NCBI GenBank assembly: GCA_016711405.1 | Contig: JADJSZ010000066.1 | Coordinates: forward strand, 1-46,131 | Direction: 5' to 3' | DNA length: 46,131 nucleotides | Source of the DNA: Candidatus Hadersleviella danica | Lineage (GTDB): Bacteria; Chloroflexota; Anaerolineae; Promineifilales; Promineifilaceae | Part shown: positions 24,924 through 33,445 of the stretch, in pieces | Layout: each line of letters opens with the position of its first letter | Position numbering within the stretch: the first letter of the stretch is position 1 | Made by a program: the position numbers and the translations under genes | The notes under the pieces: generated by a model | Told to the model about the DNA's origin: nothing | Seen by the model: the letters and a program-made list of their open reading frames with translations, nothing else | Databases searched by the model: none

Positions 24924-25517
24924 ATGAAACCCCCCTTCATCCTCAGCGATTGGATGCGCCAACGAGCCGCGTTTATCCTCACCCCCATCGTCACCTTCCT
25001 CGCCCGCTACCGCCTCTCCCCCGATGCTGTCACCGTGGCGGGGTTTCTCTCCCACTTTTTCTTTGCATGGCTCGTCGCCACAGGCCGCATGACGGCCGCT
25101 GGCTTCGCCATCCTCATCATTGCCCCGCTAGATGCTGTAGATGGGGCGTTGGCGCGGCAGATGGGGCGCAAACAAGGTGGCTTCGGCGCATTTCTCGATT
25201 CCACCCTCGACCGAGTGGCCGAAATTATTCTCTTTGGCGGCTTCATCAGCTATTACGTCGGCGAGGGCAACGAGGCGATGCTGGCCATCGCCTACATCGC
25301 CATAACTGGCTCGCTCATGGTCAGCTATGCCCGCAGTCGCGCCGAAGGGCTGGGCTATGATTGTAAGGTGGGTATCCTCGGCCGTTTTGAACGCTACATC
25401 GTCCTCATCGTCTTCCTCATTCTCGATTTACCCGAAATCAGTCTGATGATTTTGGCCGCCCTCACCTATTTCACCCTCCTGCAACGGATGCACCACGTTT
25501 GGAAGCAAGCGCGATAG
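24924..25517 (+). CDS. CDP-alcohol phosphatidyltransferase
   Basis: 197 residues with about six membrane segments. The family signature is complete: DAVDGALARQMGRK followed by GGFGAFLDSTLDR, i.e. DxxDGxxAR...GxxxDxxxD with all catalytic Asp residues. It transfers a phosphatidyl group from CDP-diacylglycerol to an alcohol. A separate, clear pssA is present at 30173-30895, so this one is more likely a phosphatidylglycerophosphate, inositol-phosphate or archaetidyl-type synthase; the sequence alone does not decide. It lies in the lipid gene run. Confidence 0.9.
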   Translation: MKPPFILSDWMRQRAAFILTPIVTFLARYRLSPDAVTVAGFLSHFFFAWLVATGRMTAAGFAILIIAPLDAVDGALARQMGRKQGGFGAFLDSTLDRVAEIILFGGFISYYVGEGNEAMLAIAYIAITGSLMVSYARSRAEGLGYDCKVGILGRFERYIVLIVFLILDLPEISLMILAALTYFTLLQRMHHVWKQAR

Positions 25518-25623
25518 GAGAGGGAGGGAGTAAGAGAGAAAGAGAGGGGGAGAATCGGCCGCAACCACGTTTTAATCTCCTGCCCCCCTGCCCCCCTGCT
25601 CCTCCGCTCCCCTGCCCCCACCC
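25518..25623. repeat. Purine/pyrimidine low-complexity spacer
   Basis: A GAGAGGG-rich half (25518-25550) and a TGCCCCCC-rich half (25580-25620) face each other, separated by one CGGCCG site. They resemble an inverted array built of G-rich and C-rich words. Confidence 0.55.
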
Positions 25624-26469
25624 ATGCGCTACTGGTTCCCCCTCCTCCCCCTCGCCACCCTTCTCCTCTACGGCCTCCATTTGGCCACGGGCAAAACACC
25701 CACCCCCATTTGGTTTGGAGCAGAAGGGTTGCCCATTTATGGCGCGGCCGTGCTCTTGGTCACGGCCGTCATCCTCGCCTATCTCGTCGTCGCCATCCTC
25801 ACGGCCGACCACGCAGGAAGCCACACCCACCTGTTAGCCATGCTGGCCAGCATCCTGTTTTGGGGCCTCATCGGGGCGCGGCTGTACCATGTCTTGGCTC
25901 CCGCCCCCTCCAACCCCTTCCCCACGGCCGATTATTTGGCCAACCCGTGGCTCATCCTCAGCTTGCGGAGCGGGGGACTGGGCTTTTATGGGGCCTTGCT
26001 CGGGGGAGGATTGGCACTTGGCATTTACTGCTGGCGGCACAAATTGCCTGTGTTGGCATGGGGGGATGCGGCCGTGGTCGGCCTTGCTCTCGGGCAAGCC
26101 ATCGGCCGTTGGGGGAACTTCTTCAACCAAGAGCTTTACGGCACACCCACCAACTTACCGTGGGCGGTTCACATCAGCCCCGACTACCGCTTGCCGGGAC
26201 TAGAAGAAATAGCCACCTACCACCCCGCTTTTTTATATGAGTCGCTCTGGTGTCTGGGGCTATTTGGCCTGTTGTGGTGGCTCCACGGCCGCCCCGCGCA
26301 CCGGGCGGGGGATGGGGTGCTGGTCTATCTGGGTGGGTACGCCCTCGGCCGTTTGCTCATCGAGGCGGTGCGGCTAGATGTGGCCACGGCCGTTGTCGCA
26401 GGTATTTCCCTCCCCATCGCCAGTTGGGTCAGCCTTGCCCTGTTGATGGGTGTATTGGTCTATTGGTGA
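25624..26469 (+). CDS. lgt: Prolipoprotein diacylglyceryl transferase
   Basis: 281 residues with about seven membrane segments. It has the Lgt signature GRWGNFFNQELYG and the essential LRSGGLGFYGALLGG stretch (with Gly in place of the usual His region), then ATYHPAFLYESLW near the C-terminus. It attaches diacylglycerol from phosphatidylglycerol to the lipobox Cys of prelipoproteins in the cytoplasmic membrane. Fourth enzyme of the lipid cluster. Its last residues, MGVLVYW, are encoded by TTGGTCTA octamers, so the repeat family has replaced or extended the gene end. Confidence 0.92.
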   Translation: MRYWFPLLPLATLLLYGLHLATGKTPTPIWFGAEGLPIYGAAVLLVTAVILAYLVVAILTADHAGSHTHLLAMLASILFWGLIGARLYHVLAPAPSNPFPTADYLANPWLILSLRSGGLGFYGALLGGGLALGIYCWRHKLPVLAWGDAAVVGLALGQAIGRWGNFFNQELYGTPTNLPWAVHISPDYRLPGLEEIATYHPAFLYESLWCLGLFGLLWWLHGRPAHRAGDGVLVYLGGYALGRLLIEAVRLDVATAVVAGISLPIASWVSLALLMGVLVYW

Positions 26470-26530
26470 TCGTTATTTTGGGCGTGTTTCAATAGGCCAT
26501 TACAACAATAAACTTTAACACCACTATGAA
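26448..26530. repeat. Degenerate octamer array at the lgt 3' end
   Basis: TTGGTCTA and TTGGTGAT units at 26452-26467 overlap the lgt stop; a degraded inverse arm (CCATTACA, CAATAAAC) follows near 26491-26512. Confidence 0.45.
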
Positions 26531-26826
26531 ATAAGTCGAGTTACCATCAACCTATGTTATTCATACGCCAAAGGTGTACGCCATCGCAAGGTTCCCTAAT
26601 TAACCACACATGCCTTTCCGTATTTTCAGCAATGACAATTATTACGGATTTCTCGCAGATGGAAATTGTTCTTAAAGCAACCCAAGGACAAGCAAGCAAT
26701 GGCAAGGGCCAGCGAATGAATTTCAAGTAACTTTGTGTACTTTTGCCTTGCAATAGAAATGTTTGCTTAAAAGCAACTTCAACTCACTTAAGTTTTGCAG
26801 ATTATTAAATCCCATCCTTGCATCTT
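26531..26826. other. AT-rich intergenic region, possible gene remnant
   Basis: No CGGCCG site and low GC. A 68-codon frame (26753-26547, - strand, RWPLPLLACPWVALRTISI) could be a fragment of a foreign gene but has no recognisable family. I would not annotate it as a gene. Confidence 0.35.
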
Positions 26827-26851
26827 CTGTGATGAAATAACTTTATCACAG
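26827..26851. terminator. Hairpin upstream of the ABC transporter operon
   Basis: CTGTGAT (26827-26833) pairs with ATCACAG (26845-26851) around an AT-rich 11-nt loop. No long T run; it could equally be an operator for the ABC genes starting at 26899. Confidence 0.4.
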
Positions 26852-26898
26852 ATTCCCCCTCAACTTGCTCATAGCCTCCCCAACCACCCCCACCTGCC

Positions 26899-27828
26899 AT
26901 GATCCAAACACACGAACTTGTCAAAAAATATGAAGAATTCCTCGCCGTGCGTGGGGTTAGTCTCAACATCGCCGAAGGGGAATTGGTGGCCTTGCTCGGC
27001 CCCAACGGGGCGGGCAAAACAACCACCATCCGCATGATGAGTGCCATTTTGCAACCCACCAGTGGCTGGGCACGCATCAATGGCTATGATGTGGTGCGCG
27101 AACCGCACATGGTTCACCGCTCCATCGGCGTGCTAACGGAGCAACCGGGGCTGTATGAGCGCATGTCGGGACTGGAGTATTTGCTCTTTTACGGCCGTCT
27201 TTACGGCCTCAGCGATGCCGTCATTAAGAAGCGGGGGCTAGATTTGCTGGAGCGATTTGGCATGGGCGGCACCGAAAACAGGCGCGTGGGCGAGTATTCC
27301 AAGGGCATGAAGCAAAAAGTGGGCCTTATTCGAGCCATGTTGCACGACCCGGCCGTGTTGTTGCTCGATGAGCCAACATCGGCCATGGATCCGCACAGTG
27401 CCAAATTGGTGCGCGATGCCATCGCCGAATTGCGGCAGGACAAACGTGCCATTTTGCTTTGCACCCACAATTTGGTGGAAGCCGAAACGCTGGCCGACCG
27501 CATGGCCATCATTAACGCCGGGCAAATTGTGGCCGAGGGCACGGCCGTTTCCCTCAAGCAACAGCTCCTCGGCGCACCCCTCATGGAGCTAACCCTCACC
27601 CAATCCCCCAACGGCGAATTGAGCGAAATTGAAAAGGTAATCCACATCGAGCGGGTGACGGGCAACAGCCTCTATTACCGCACGGCCGAACCCGCCACCA
27701 CCAACCCCCAAGTCGTGCGCCACTTGGCTGGTCTCGGCCTTGGTGTCGTCTCCCTCACCCCCATCACCCAAAGCCTCGAAGATGTCTACCTGCGCGTCGT
27801 CGCCGAAAAATTGGAACCAGAGGAATAG
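26899..27828 (+). CDS. ABC transporter ATP-binding protein (NatA/CcmA type)
   Basis: 309 residues. Walker A LLGPNGAGKTTTIRMM (about 33-48), Q-loop region LTEQPGLYERMSG, signature EYSKGMKQKVGLIRAML, Walker B AVLLLDEPTSAMDP and switch His in LLCTHNLVEAE. The C-terminal extension after residue 220 is as in drug or Na+ export ATPases. It drives the permease encoded 71 bp downstream. Substrate unknown. Confidence 0.93.
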   Translation: MIQTHELVKKYEEFLAVRGVSLNIAEGELVALLGPNGAGKTTTIRMMSAILQPTSGWARINGYDVVREPHMVHRSIGVLTEQPGLYERMSGLEYLLFYGRLYGLSDAVIKKRGLDLLERFGMGGTENRRVGEYSKGMKQKVGLIRAMLHDPAVLLLDEPTSAMDPHSAKLVRDAIAELRQDKRAILLCTHNLVEAETLADRMAIINAGQIVAEGTAVSLKQQLLGAPLMELTLTQSPNGELSEIEKVIHIERVTGNSLYYRTAEPATTNPQVVRHLAGLGLGVVSLTPITQSLEDVYLRVVAEKLEPEE

Positions 27829-27830
27829 TC

Positions 27831-27899
27831 GGTCAGTCTCTCAGTCTGTCAGTCTGTCAGCCAATCCGCAATAATCCGCAATCCCCAATCCAAAATCCC
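27831..27899. repeat. CAGTCTGT octamers followed by AATCCAAA-type words
   Basis: CAGTCTCT, CAGTCTGT, CAGTCTGT units (27837-27860), then AATCCGC, AATCCCC, AATCCAAA words up to the ATG at 27900. It fills the whole gap between the two ABC genes. Confidence 0.7.
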
Positions 27900-29366
27900 A
27901 TGACTTCTCTCGTCACCACCCCCACTGCCCGCTTCTCTCGCCACGATTGGGAGATGGTTTGGGTCGTCGTGCGCCGCGAAGTGCGCGACACCCTGCGCGA
28001 TTGGCGGCTCGTCGCCCCCATTCTGCTCCTCACCCTCTTCTTCCCGTGGCTGATGACCATCGTCTCCATTTGGATGGTCAACCTGCTGGAAACGTACAAC
28101 ACCACCGTCATCGGCGAACGTGCCTTGCCCATTTTGCTCATGGTGGTGGGCTTTTTCCCCACCTCCTTTTCGCTGGTCATTGCGCTGGAGGCGTTCGTGG
28201 GGGAGCAAGAGCGCAAGAGCCTTGAGCCACTGCTTTCCACCCCGCTAACCGACAAGCAACTCTATTTGGGCAAGATGTTAGCGGCCGTTATTCCCCCCGT
28301 CCTCGGCAGTTACATCGGCATCTTCTTTTACACCATGGGCATTACCTTGCTGATGGGGCCAATGGCATGGGAATCAGTCGTGCTGGTCATCATCATTACC
28401 ACTCTCCAAGCCACCCTCATGGTGGGCGCTTCCGTGGTCGTCTCTAGCCAAACGACGAGCGTGCGGGCGGCCAACATGTTGGCCAGCTTTATCCTCGTGC
28501 CCGTCTCTATTTTGCTCCAATTCGAGGCGTACCTGATGGCTTTTGAGCGGTACGACTCGCTCTGGGCGGTGGTGGTGGGTGTAGCCGCTACCACCTATCT
28601 GTTCATCCGCATGGGCATCCAATTGTTCAGCCGGGAGCGGTTGCTGGGGCGCAATATAGACTTTCTGCGGTTGGGGTGGATTTGGCAATTTGGGTGGGGG
28701 CGGTTCAGCGGCCGAACGGCCAACGACGGCCGTTATCCCACGGTGCGCCAATGGTACCGCCAAGCGTGGGCGCTCCTGCCCAGCCTGCGCTTGCCAGCGG
28801 CCGTGCTTATGTTGGGGCTGGTGGCGGCGGCCGTGGGAGGCTATTACCTCACCCTGCAATACCCCCTCCCCCCCGACATGTTGCAAGATTTGCGCTCCAC
28901 CCAAATGCAAGACAAGCTCGTCATTGTGCGCGATACGATGCGGGAATTGCCGCTCTTTATTTTTTCGCACAATGTGCGGGCAATGGGGCTGATGGCCGTT
29001 TTGGGAACCATGACGTTTGGGGTGGCTTCCGTCTTTATTTTTATGCTCCCGTGGGGGGTCATTAGCTTTGCCACGGCGCAATTGGCGGCCGTGGGCGAAA
29101 ATCCGTTGCTCTTTTTGGGGGCGGCCGTGCTCCCCCATGCCATTGTCGAGCTACCCGCCATTCTGCTCATCTCGGCCGCCGCCCTGCGCTGGCAAGCCAT
29201 TATCATCGCCCCGCCCACCCACCGCACCGTTGGCGAGGAATGGCTCGAGGCTGGTGCCGATTTCTTGCGGATTTATGTCGGGTTCGGGCTACCGTTGTTA
29301 TTCATTGCGGCCGTGCTCGAATCGTTCCTCACCCCCACCATCATCCTCTGGGCCTACGGCGGCTAA
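27900..29366 (+). CDS. ABC-2 permease fused to a SpoIIM-like membrane domain
   Basis: 488 residues. Residues 1-270 look like an ABC-2 export permease: a cytosolic N-terminus (RREVRDTLRDWRLVAP), about six spans and the loop EQERKSLEPLLSTPLTDKQLYLGK. After a linker comes a second membrane unit (about 295-488) with LFIFSHNVRAMGLMAVLG, LPWGVISFATAQLAAVG and LPHAIVELPAILLISAAAL, the pattern of the SpoIIM/DUF95 family. SpoIIM-like proteins often stand as separate genes beside ABC-2 operons; here the two are one polypeptide. Likely the membrane half of an exporter with the ATPase upstream. Confidence 0.85.
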   Translation: MTSLVTTPTARFSRHDWEMVWVVVRREVRDTLRDWRLVAPILLLTLFFPWLMTIVSIWMVNLLETYNTTVIGERALPILLMVVGFFPTSFSLVIALEAFVGEQERKSLEPLLSTPLTDKQLYLGKMLAAVIPPVLGSYIGIFFYTMGITLLMGPMAWESVVLVIIITTLQATLMVGASVVVSSQTTSVRAANMLASFILVPVSILLQFEAYLMAFERYDSLWAVVVGVAATTYLFIRMGIQLFSRERLLGRNIDFLRLGWIWQFGWGRFSGRTANDGRYPTVRQWYRQAWALLPSLRLPAAVLMLGLVAAAVGGYYLTLQYPLPPDMLQDLRSTQMQDKLVIVRDTMRELPLFIFSHNVRAMGLMAVLGTMTFGVASVFIFMLPWGVISFATAQLAAVGENPLLFLGAAVLPHAIVELPAILLISAAALRWQAIIIAPPTHRTVGEEWLEAGADFLRIYVGFGLPLLFIAAVLESFLTPTIILWAYGG

Positions 29367-29426
29367 AGAATGGTGAATTGGGAATGGGGAATCGTTAATT
29401 GTGAATGGGTGTCTGGTGAACAGAAT

Positions 29427-29474
29427 CCCCTCACCCCAACCCTCTCCCTTTGGGAGAGGGTTCAGGGGTGAGGG
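29427..29474. terminator. Long CCCTCACCCC hairpin between convergent genes
   Basis: CCCTCACCCC..CCTCTCCC (29428-29448) pairs with GGGAGAGG..GGGGTGAGGG (29452-29474) across a TTT loop. This hairpin type is seen dispersed in many bacterial genomes. It can terminate both the ABC permease (+) and the DUF374 gene (-). Confidence 0.75.
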
Positions 29475-29496
29475 CTATTTTCCAATTGTGAACAAT

Positions 29497-30183
29497 TTAC
29501 CACTGCCCCGTTTCGTATTTCAGGTAAAAATTGGCTTTCGCTTGTGCCAAAATGTGGTGAATAGCACTGGCCACTTTCTCACTCATCTCTTGCCTGTTCG
29601 CCTTGCGGGGCACATAAATGGGCTGGCCAATGGCAACCTCGATATGGGCAAATGGCAACGGCATGGCATACGCATCCCAACGCTTCACCTCATACACATT
29701 TCGCGCATACGCCCCAATCGGCACAATCGGCGCCCCCGTCTTTTCCGCCAAATAAATCAGCCCTGGCTTCACCACATGGCTTGGCCCATGCGGGCCATCG
29801 GGCGAAATATAATTGTGGTACCCTTTTTCCTTCACCAATTTAACCAACTCGGCAAATTTGCGGGCGGTATCCATCCCCTTGTCCTCTAAATTCATCGGCT
29901 GAGGGTGAAAATTGTTCTTTTTTGTCCAATAGTAGAGCGATTCCCCCCGCCAATCATCGGGCATCATAATAATCGTTCGATAGGGGGTTAGCTTCTTCAG
30001 GAAAAAGGGCATCAGCAACATGCTTTGGCCATGCCATGTGCCCCATAAAAGCGGGTGGCCAGCCTCACGCACAGCCTCAAAATTTTCCCAGCCCGTATAA
30101 GACAGTGTCCCCGTTTTTTGGGCTATTTTGGAAATGAGATAAAGCCCCTCTCCATTTAATTTGTTGCGCCAACTAATGTTCAT
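29497..30183 (-). CDS. DUF374-family lysophospholipid acyltransferase-like protein
   Basis: 228 residues from the ATG at 30183. It has WGTWHGQSMLLMPFFL (an HGQ variant of the acyltransferase His motif), a later SPDGPHGPSHVVKPGLIYLA, which is the hallmark DUF374 block, and APIVPIGAYARN. DUF374 proteins belong to the LPLAT superfamily and are thought to acylate a lipid; the acceptor is unknown. The start overlaps the end of pssA by 11 bp on the same strand, so translation is probably coupled and a role in phospholipid synthesis is likely. Confidence 0.83.
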   Translation of the reverse strand: MNISWRNKLNGEGLYLISKIAQKTGTLSYTGWENFEAVREAGHPLLWGTWHGQSMLLMPFFLKKLTPYRTIIMMPDDWRGESLYYWTKKNNFHPQPMNLEDKGMDTARKFAELVKLVKEKGYHNYISPDGPHGPSHVVKPGLIYLAEKTGAPIVPIGAYARNVYEVKRWDAYAMPLPFAHIEVAIGQPIYVPRKANRQEMSEKVASAIHHILAQAKANFYLKYETGQW

Positions 30184-30895
30184 AGGATTTGTAGTAATAG
30201 CCTGCTCGAGCCAAGCTAATGGTAAGGTAGCCGAGATTGCACAGAAACCATGCGTTGATAAAGCTAAATGAGTACCACAGCAAAACGGCGCTCCCGACAC
30301 CCACAGGGGTCATCCATTTGTGGGTAAATACTTGCCCAAACGAGGGGTAAGGAATGCGGCTAACCATGAGGATGCTGAGGATGACCATGAGGGGAATAAA
30401 CAGCACATTGGGAATAAAATCCCAACCCAATTCAAGCATGTAAGGTGAGCGATCCGCTAAAACGGTGAGGGCGAGGGTCGCTCCAGCGGCCGTAATCGTC
30501 AGCCCCACCGAATCTTTGCGCCCAGTTAACTTGGGCGGGAGCAAATTAAACCGCGCCAAACGATATGCGCCAGCCATCACCACCAAAACGGTGGCGGGCC
30601 AAACCCAAAACATCTCATGGTTTTGCTCTTGCAAATGGGCAAAGGTGAGAAAAGCAGGCGCAACCCCAAGGCTGACCATATCTACCAATGAGTCGAGTTG
30701 CAACCCAAATTCACTGCTGGCATTCAGCCGCCGCGCCAATGCCCCATCGAACAAATCCAAAATGTAGCTGGCCAATACGAGGGAACCCCCCACCAAAAAA
30801 TAGCCCGACGCGGCCGACATGAGCGACACAATCCCACAAATGAGGGAAATAAAGGTGATGCCATTGGGAACAAGATAACGGTATTTGCTGTTCAT
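30173..30895 (-). CDS. pssA: CDP-diacylglycerol-serine O-phosphatidyltransferase
   Basis: 240 residues with about seven membrane segments. Signature DLFDGALARRLNASSEFG followed by LQLDSLVDMVSLGVAP matches the PssA branch of the CDP-alcohol family. It makes phosphatidylserine, which the upstream psd gene product would decarboxylate to phosphatidylethanolamine. Gene order on the - strand is psd, pssA, DUF374. The gap to psd is occupied by a heptamer array. Confidence 0.93.
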   Translation of the reverse strand: MNSKYRYLVPNGITFISLICGIVSLMSAASGYFLVGGSLVLASYILDLFDGALARRLNASSEFGLQLDSLVDMVSLGVAPAFLTFAHLQEQNHEMFWVWPATVLVVMAGAYRLARFNLLPPKLTGRKDSVGLTITAAGATLALTVLADRSPYMLELGWDFIPNVLFIPLMVILSILMVSRIPYPSFGQVFTHKWMTPVGVGSAVLLWYSFSFINAWFLCNLGYLTISLARAGYYYKSYEH

Positions 30896-30908
30896 AGTGA
30901 CTGTGACT

Positions 30909-31006
30909 GGTTACTCGTTACTTGTTATTGGTTACTCGTTATTTGTTGGGAAACCTCATAGAAACCACCAACCCTCAATAACCAATAACCAATAACCAAT
31001 AACTCC
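30909..31006. repeat. Heptamer inverted array (GGTTACT / AATAACC)
   Basis: About six 7-bp units of the form GGTTACT/TGTTATT (30909-30957), a 25-bp spacer, then four AATAACC units (30977-31004). It fills the psd-pssA gap. Confidence 0.8.
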
Positions 31007-31675
31007 CTACCCCCAACGACCGATGGGCGTAATGCCCCCATGCACCTTATCCCCCACCTGCACCAAAATCTCGCTTTCGGGGGGCAAAAAGAGGTCTACG
31101 CGGGAGCTAAAGCGAATCATACCCAAACGCTCGCCCGAGGTCACGGGTTGCCCCTCGGCCAGATAGGCGACACAGCGGCGGGCGAGGATGCCCGCAATTT
31201 GCTTGGTCAGAATGAGACGGCCGTCGGCCGTCTCTATCACCGTCGCTATATACTCATTCACATCCGATGCTTCGGGGCGAAACGCCTGCAAAAATTGGCC
31301 CGGCACATGAGTCACTTGCCGTACAGTGCCACTAATGGGCACGCGCTGAACATGGACATCGTGCAAATTGAGGAAAATGCTGACCCGCACCACGGCACGG
31401 CCGAGGTATTTCTCCTCCTGCTCCTGCACAATTTCCACCACCTCCCCATCGGCGGGCGAGATGGCCAAGCCATCTTGCACCAGCACCTCCCGCTCGGGGT
31501 CGCGGAAAAAATAAATGACAATCAGCCAGATAGGGGTGAGAATCGCCAACAAGATATTGGTGATTTTGCCGGGGGAAAGCCACCGCGCTACGGCCGCGCC
31601 CAGCCACAATGCTGTCGCCGCGCCTAAATTCTTTTCACTGCCCTTGGCAAAGGGCCAGCCTTGGTAATGGTTCAT
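31007..31675 (-). CDS. psd: Phosphatidylserine decarboxylase, short (archaeal-type) form
   Basis: 222 residues. A hydrophobic N-terminal stretch anchors it to the membrane. SPADGEVVEI and LNLHDVHVQRVPISG are family motifs with the catalytic His. The C-terminal processing site reads MIRFSSRVDLFLP, where most members have Gly-Ser; here it is Ser-Ser (codons AGC TCC). Self-cleavage should turn the second Ser into the pyruvoyl cofactor, so activity is plausible but the Gly change is noteworthy. Product is phosphatidylethanolamine. Confidence 0.9.
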   Translation of the reverse strand: MNHYQGWPFAKGSEKNLGAATALWLGAAVARWLSPGKITNILLAILTPIWLIVIYFFRDPEREVLVQDGLAISPADGEVVEIVQEQEEKYLGRAVVRVSIFLNLHDVHVQRVPISGTVRQVTHVPGQFLQAFRPEASDVNEYIATVIETADGRLILTKQIAGILARRCVAYLAEGQPVTSGERLGMIRFSSRVDLFLPPESEILVQVGDKVHGGITPIGRWG

Positions 31676-31677
31676 AA

Positions 31678-31775
31678 GTGGTTAGTGGTTAGTGTCTAGT
31701 GGTTAGTGGTTATTGAATCGTAGCTCCCTGCTGACTAGCTGACAGGCTGACAGGCTGACTAGCTGACAGGCTAAA
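31678..31775. repeat. AGTGGTT heptamers plus CTGACAGG octamers
   Basis: Five AGTGGTT-type units (31680-31713), then after 18 bp five CTGACTAG/CTGACAGG units (31730-31770). Two different unit families stand side by side in the divergent psd / surface-protein gap. Confidence 0.75.
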
Positions 31776-31852
31776 TTGTATCACACGGCCGTTGGCTAAA
31801 CGTACCCTAATCGCTGTTCGCTCCCCCCTACCCCCTTTGGTAAACTTGCCCC

Positions 31853-33187
31853 ATGCAAACAAATTCCCTTCGCTTTCGTTTGGGTGCGGCCGTGGCGGCC
31901 GTGCTTGTGCTGGCAATTCTCTCGGCCGTTATCTGGCGGCTCTATCGCGGCGATGGCTCCCTTCTGCGCGAGGTCAGCGTGGGCGCCACCCAAATCTCCC
32001 CCAACGCCGACGGCCAAGAGGACATCACCCTCATCCAATATCAGCTTTCGCGCAGTGCCGTCGTCTCCATTTACTTCGAGGACGACGCAGGCACGCGCTA
32101 CACCTTCCGCAACGAACGCCTGCGCGGGGCAGGCCCTTACGAAGTCTATTTTAGTGGCGTGGTAGATGGCTATCGTCTGCCCAGCGATACCCTCGAAGGG
32201 GAAATTATCGCCCGGCTGTTGCCCGACGGCCGTTACACATGGACGATTGCGGCCGTGGACATCAACGGCACCGCCGAGCAACAAACAGGCCAACTCACCA
32301 TTGCCGATGCTTCTACCGAACTGCCCGAATTGCGCGGCTTTGCCCTCGACAAAGAGAGCTTCACCCCCAACCGCGATGGCATAGACGACCGGGTGCTCAT
32401 CCAATACCAGCTCCAAAAAGAGGCGGCCGTGCGTGTCTTTTTAGAGTTGCCCGAGGGCGGCGAAATTCCCATTGGCGAAACGGAGCGAGATGTGCCCGCA
32501 GGGATGCCCGGCCGACATTACTACGATTACGAGGGTGGGGTGGATAACGGCCAAACCCCGCCACCCGATGGACAATATGTGGTGACGGCCGTGGCCGAAG
32601 ATGCCGAAGGGCAAAAAATACAAGTCAGCCAGCCGCTAACCATCGCCCTTGGGGGTGTCCCCCGCGCCGATATTTTCGCTCCGCCCAGTGGTGATACCTT
32701 TGCGGTGAGCGGCACGGCCGTGGCTCTCTGCAACACCCTCTCCTTCACCCTCACCGTTGAAAATTACGGCACAACCCCCATCCGCACCACAGGCCCTGCC
32801 CCCGGCACCGTCTACGATTCCGATTGGAACTACAACACGCTCGGTTGGCACACCGAATCGGGCGCATGGCGGGTGGCCATCGGCTACGAAAACGAGCTGG
32901 GCAACTACCCCTTCCGCTGGGCGGTGGGCGATGAATCCACTTTAGAAGAGATAGATGGCCACCTCTACCTCATGCCCGGCCAACGCGCCCTCATCACAGG
33001 CGGCATCCGCATGGTCGGCCCACTGGGCGAGCGCAACCCCCAACCCGTGTGGGCGGGCCTCATCCACGAAGATGTGGAAGTGTCGCAGTTCAACAACCGC
33101 GTAGACCCCAAAGCCATTTTGCTGGATATGCCCGACGAGGAAAATATACGGCCGTGTGAGAGCCGAGAGATAGAGATGCGGGAGTGA
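31853..33187 (+). CDS. Membrane-anchored surface protein with FlgD-like Ig repeats
   Basis: 444 residues. One N-terminal membrane segment (AAVAAVLVLAILSAVIW, residues 11-27) leaves the rest outside. Two FlgD_ig-type modules begin with ISPNADGQEDITLIQYQLS (about 47) and FTPNRDGIDDRVLIQYQLQ (about 168), each with the LPDGRYTWTI / PPDGQYVVTA closing strand. The C-terminal 170 residues form another beta-rich domain with WHTESGAWRVAIGYENELG. Such modules act as scaffolds in extracellular structures; no enzyme motif is visible. The gene end (ESREIEMRE) is encoded by a GAGATAGA-type repeat. Confidence 0.75.
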   Translation: MQTNSLRFRLGAAVAAVLVLAILSAVIWRLYRGDGSLLREVSVGATQISPNADGQEDITLIQYQLSRSAVVSIYFEDDAGTRYTFRNERLRGAGPYEVYFSGVVDGYRLPSDTLEGEIIARLLPDGRYTWTIAAVDINGTAEQQTGQLTIADASTELPELRGFALDKESFTPNRDGIDDRVLIQYQLQKEAAVRVFLELPEGGEIPIGETERDVPAGMPGRHYYDYEGGVDNGQTPPPDGQYVVTAVAEDAEGQKIQVSQPLTIALGGVPRADIFAPPSGDTFAVSGTAVALCNTLSFTLTVENYGTTPIRTTGPAPGTVYDSDWNYNTLGWHTESGAWRVAIGYENELGNYPFRWAVGDESTLEEIDGHLYLMPGQRALITGGIRMVGPLGERNPQPVWAGLIHEDVEVSQFNNRVDPKAILLDMPDEENIRPCESREIEMRE

Positions 33188-33345
33188 GAGGGGGGAGGGA
33201 GGAGTAAGGGAGTAAGCGACTGAGAGACTGACCGACTGACTGACTGATCCCTAAGTTAACGTTTACGAAAAGCCACCCCTCAAACCTTGAAGGGGTATCT
33301 GCTTTTGCAGTATCATGCCGCCGCTCAGTTCTCCGTGTACTTGTG
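33188..33345. other. Spacer with GACTGACT words and an imperfect hairpin
   Basis: 33210-33250 consists of GACTGAGA/GACTGACC words. At 33270-33309 AAAAGC and GCTTTT flank an inner CCCCT..AGGGG stem, a possible terminator of the surface-protein gene. Confidence 0.5.
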
Positions 33346-33347
33346 TA

Positions 33348-33418
33348 TTTGTATATTGGTATATAGGTTTATTGGTTCGTCACGCCAATAAACCATTACA
33401 CCAATACACCTCTATACC
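33348..33418. repeat. Octamer array, about 4 + 4 inverted units (TTGGTNTA family)
   Basis: Units TTTGTATA, TTGGTATA, TAGGTTTA, TTGGTTCG (33348-33379), a 5-bp spacer, then CCAATAAA, CCATTACA, CCAATACA, CCTCTATA. It ends 28 bp before the glycosyltransferase ATG. Confidence 0.8.
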
Positions 33419-33445
33419 CTACTTCCCACCTTCCCCACAAACTTC

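Noticed and set aside
26547..26753. 68-codon open frame in an AT-rich gap (- strand)
   Set aside because: Possibly a gene fragment, but no family or ribosome site; described only as intergenic.
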